Shown piece by piece: positions 63,108 to 64,000 of a stretch of 64,000 nucleotides of DNA (its first letter is position 1; each line of letters begins with the position of its first letter). The position numbers and the translations under genes were made by a program. The notes under the pieces were generated by a model that made no database searches, was not told where the DNA came from, and saw only the letters and a list, made by a program, of their open reading frames with translations. Origin of the DNA: Arthrobacter sp. N199823 (GTDB taxonomy: Bacteria > Actinomycetota > Actinomycetes > Actinomycetales > Micrococcaceae); the NCBI RefSeq assembly GCF_002929705.1, contig NZ_PJIN01000003.1, positions 496,001-560,000 on the forward strand. The letters run 5' to 3'.

Positions 63108-64000
63108 TTAAGTGTCACCTCGAATGGGGGACGGGTTTTGGGGCGCCCGACGGCGGAGCCTGGCTGCGCGGAAAATGACCCCTGCGGCGAACATCACCAG
63201 CCCGGACAACACCGCTTCCACCGGCAGCGTGGCCACCAAAGCTACGCAGGCCGCGGCACCCAGCACTTGCAGGAACTTGGGGTAGCGGCGGTCGGGGGCG
63301 CTTTGGGTGAAGGCGGCCACATTGGCCACGAGGTAGTAGACCAGCACGCCGAAGGATGAGAATCCGATGGCGCCGCGCAGGTCCGCGAAGGCGATAATGA
63401 GGCAGATCACGGCCCCGAGAAGCAATTCTGCCTGGTGCGGAACCAGGAATTTAGGGTGGACGGTGGCCATGAATCGTGGCAAATCACCCTCCCTCGCCAT
63501 GGCCAGGGAGGTCCGTCCCAGCCCCGCCACCAAGGCGAGCAAGGCACCCAGGGACGCCAACGCGGCGCCCACCCGGACCACGGGAGCAGCCCAGGCCCAA
63601 TCCCCGGTGACCACAGCGTCGGCTAGCGGTGCTACGGAGGAGGCAACGGCGTCGGGCCCTAAAATGGCCAGCAGCGTGATGCACACACCGGCATAAATGG
63701 TGGCGGCGATCCCTAGTGAGAGCAGGATGGCGCGCGGAATGGTGCGGCGCGGATCCCTGACTTCCTCACCCATCGTGGCGATCCGGGCATATCCGGCAAA
63801 GGCGAAGAACAACAGCCCGGCCGATTGCAGGATCCCGTACCATCCGTGCGAAAAGACACCTTCGCCCAAGAAAGTGCTGCTGCTTGGCGCGGTGCTGCTT
63901 AACTCGGTGCTGCCTAGCCCGGTGCTGCCGGTCCACGCCGCCGCAACCGCCAGCGCCAGGGCGGCCAGGACTGCCACCACAATGATCCGGGCCAGTGCCG
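63108..64000 (-). CDS. APC-family amino acid permease, 5' end outside window
   Basis: The frame runs off the right edge without a stop, so the N-terminus is missing; the GTG at 63980 is only a codon inside it. About 297 residues with seven or eight helices remain. LLFFAFAGYARIATMGEEVRDPRRTIPRAI is present in pieces typical of the amino acid-polyamine-organocation family (FAFAGYARIATMGEE). A Ser/Thr-rich loop near the 5' side is encoded by repeated CGGTGCTGC words. Convergent with tsaD, only 12 bp between the stops. Confidence 0.85.
   Translation of the reverse strand, partial: ALARIIVVAVLAALALAVAAAWTGSTGLGSTELSSTAPSSSTFLGEGVFSHGWYGILQSAGLLFFAFAGYARIATMGEEVRDPRRTIPRAILLSLGIAATIYAGVCITLLAILGPDAVASSVAPLADAVVTGDWAWAAPVVRVGAALASLGALLALVAGLGRTSLAMAREGDLPRFMATVHPKFLVPHQAELLLGAVICLIIAFADLRGAIGFSSFGVLVYYLVANVAAFTQSAPDRRYPKFLQVLGAAACVALVATLPVEAVLSGLVMFAAGVIFRAARLRRRAPQNPSPIRGDT

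Overview
The window comes from a chromosome of a high-GC Gram-positive bacterium, most likely Arthrobacter or a close relative in the Micrococcaceae. The evidence is the GC-rich codon use, the actinobacterial order of the ribosomal operons (S10-spc-alpha, then truA-rplM-rpsI-glmM), mycothiol-pathway genes (an actinobacterial-type inositol-3-phosphate synthase and MshA), frequent GTG starts, and many genes that appear to start translation at the 5' end of the mRNA (TAnnnT box 6 to 8 nt before the start codon, no Shine-Dalgarno).

Layout. 1-5.1 kb: the 3' part of a giant membrane protein gene and a convergent MFS transporter. 5.5-18.9 kb: the S10 and spc operons (rpsJ to rplO, secY, adk, map), broken by a 587-bp gap between rpsQ and rplN that holds a strong terminator and a 107-bp imperfect inverted repeat. 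18.9-24.7 kb: an insertion between map and infA with an 80-bp direct repeat, a glycerophosphodiesterase plus Ugp-like ABC transporter operon and a P1-family self-processing peptidase. 24.8-28.0 kb: infA-rpmJ-rpsM-rpsK-rpoA-rplQ. 28.1-38.8 kb: truA, rplM-rpsI, glmM, mscL, a VanY-like carboxypeptidase, coaA, glmS, acpS, and a fused NAD(P)HX epimerase/dehydratase. 38.8-58.7 kb: a 20-kb accessory block (glgX, an aldo/keto reductase, ino1, a DUF559-type nuclease-like gene flanked by short repeats, an alpha-galactoside uptake and hydrolysis operon with a divergent ROK regulator, an SSI-like lipoprotein convergent with a large secreted subtilase, and mshA). 58.9-63.1 kb: alr-tsaE-tsaB-rimI-tsaD, then the 3' part of a convergent APC permease cut by the window end.

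How the genes work together. Most of the window makes ribosomes, the translocon, RNA polymerase alpha and cell-wall precursors (GlmS and GlmM feed UDP-GlcNAc, Alr supplies D-Ala). Two sugar-type ABC importers have binding protein and permeases but no ATPase, so both must borrow one encoded elsewhere. Ino1 makes the inositol-3-phosphate that MshA uses for mycothiol.

The most unusual items are ribosomal protein L4 fused to a small C-terminal domain resembling the 'sunset' domain; a lipid-anchored, one-disulfide relative of Streptomyces subtilisin inhibitor next to a subtilase; a 26-bp exact tandem duplication across that inhibitor gene's stop codon; structured leaders before ino1 and rplM; and several families of intergenic repeats. 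All calls come from reading the sequence; no database search was run.
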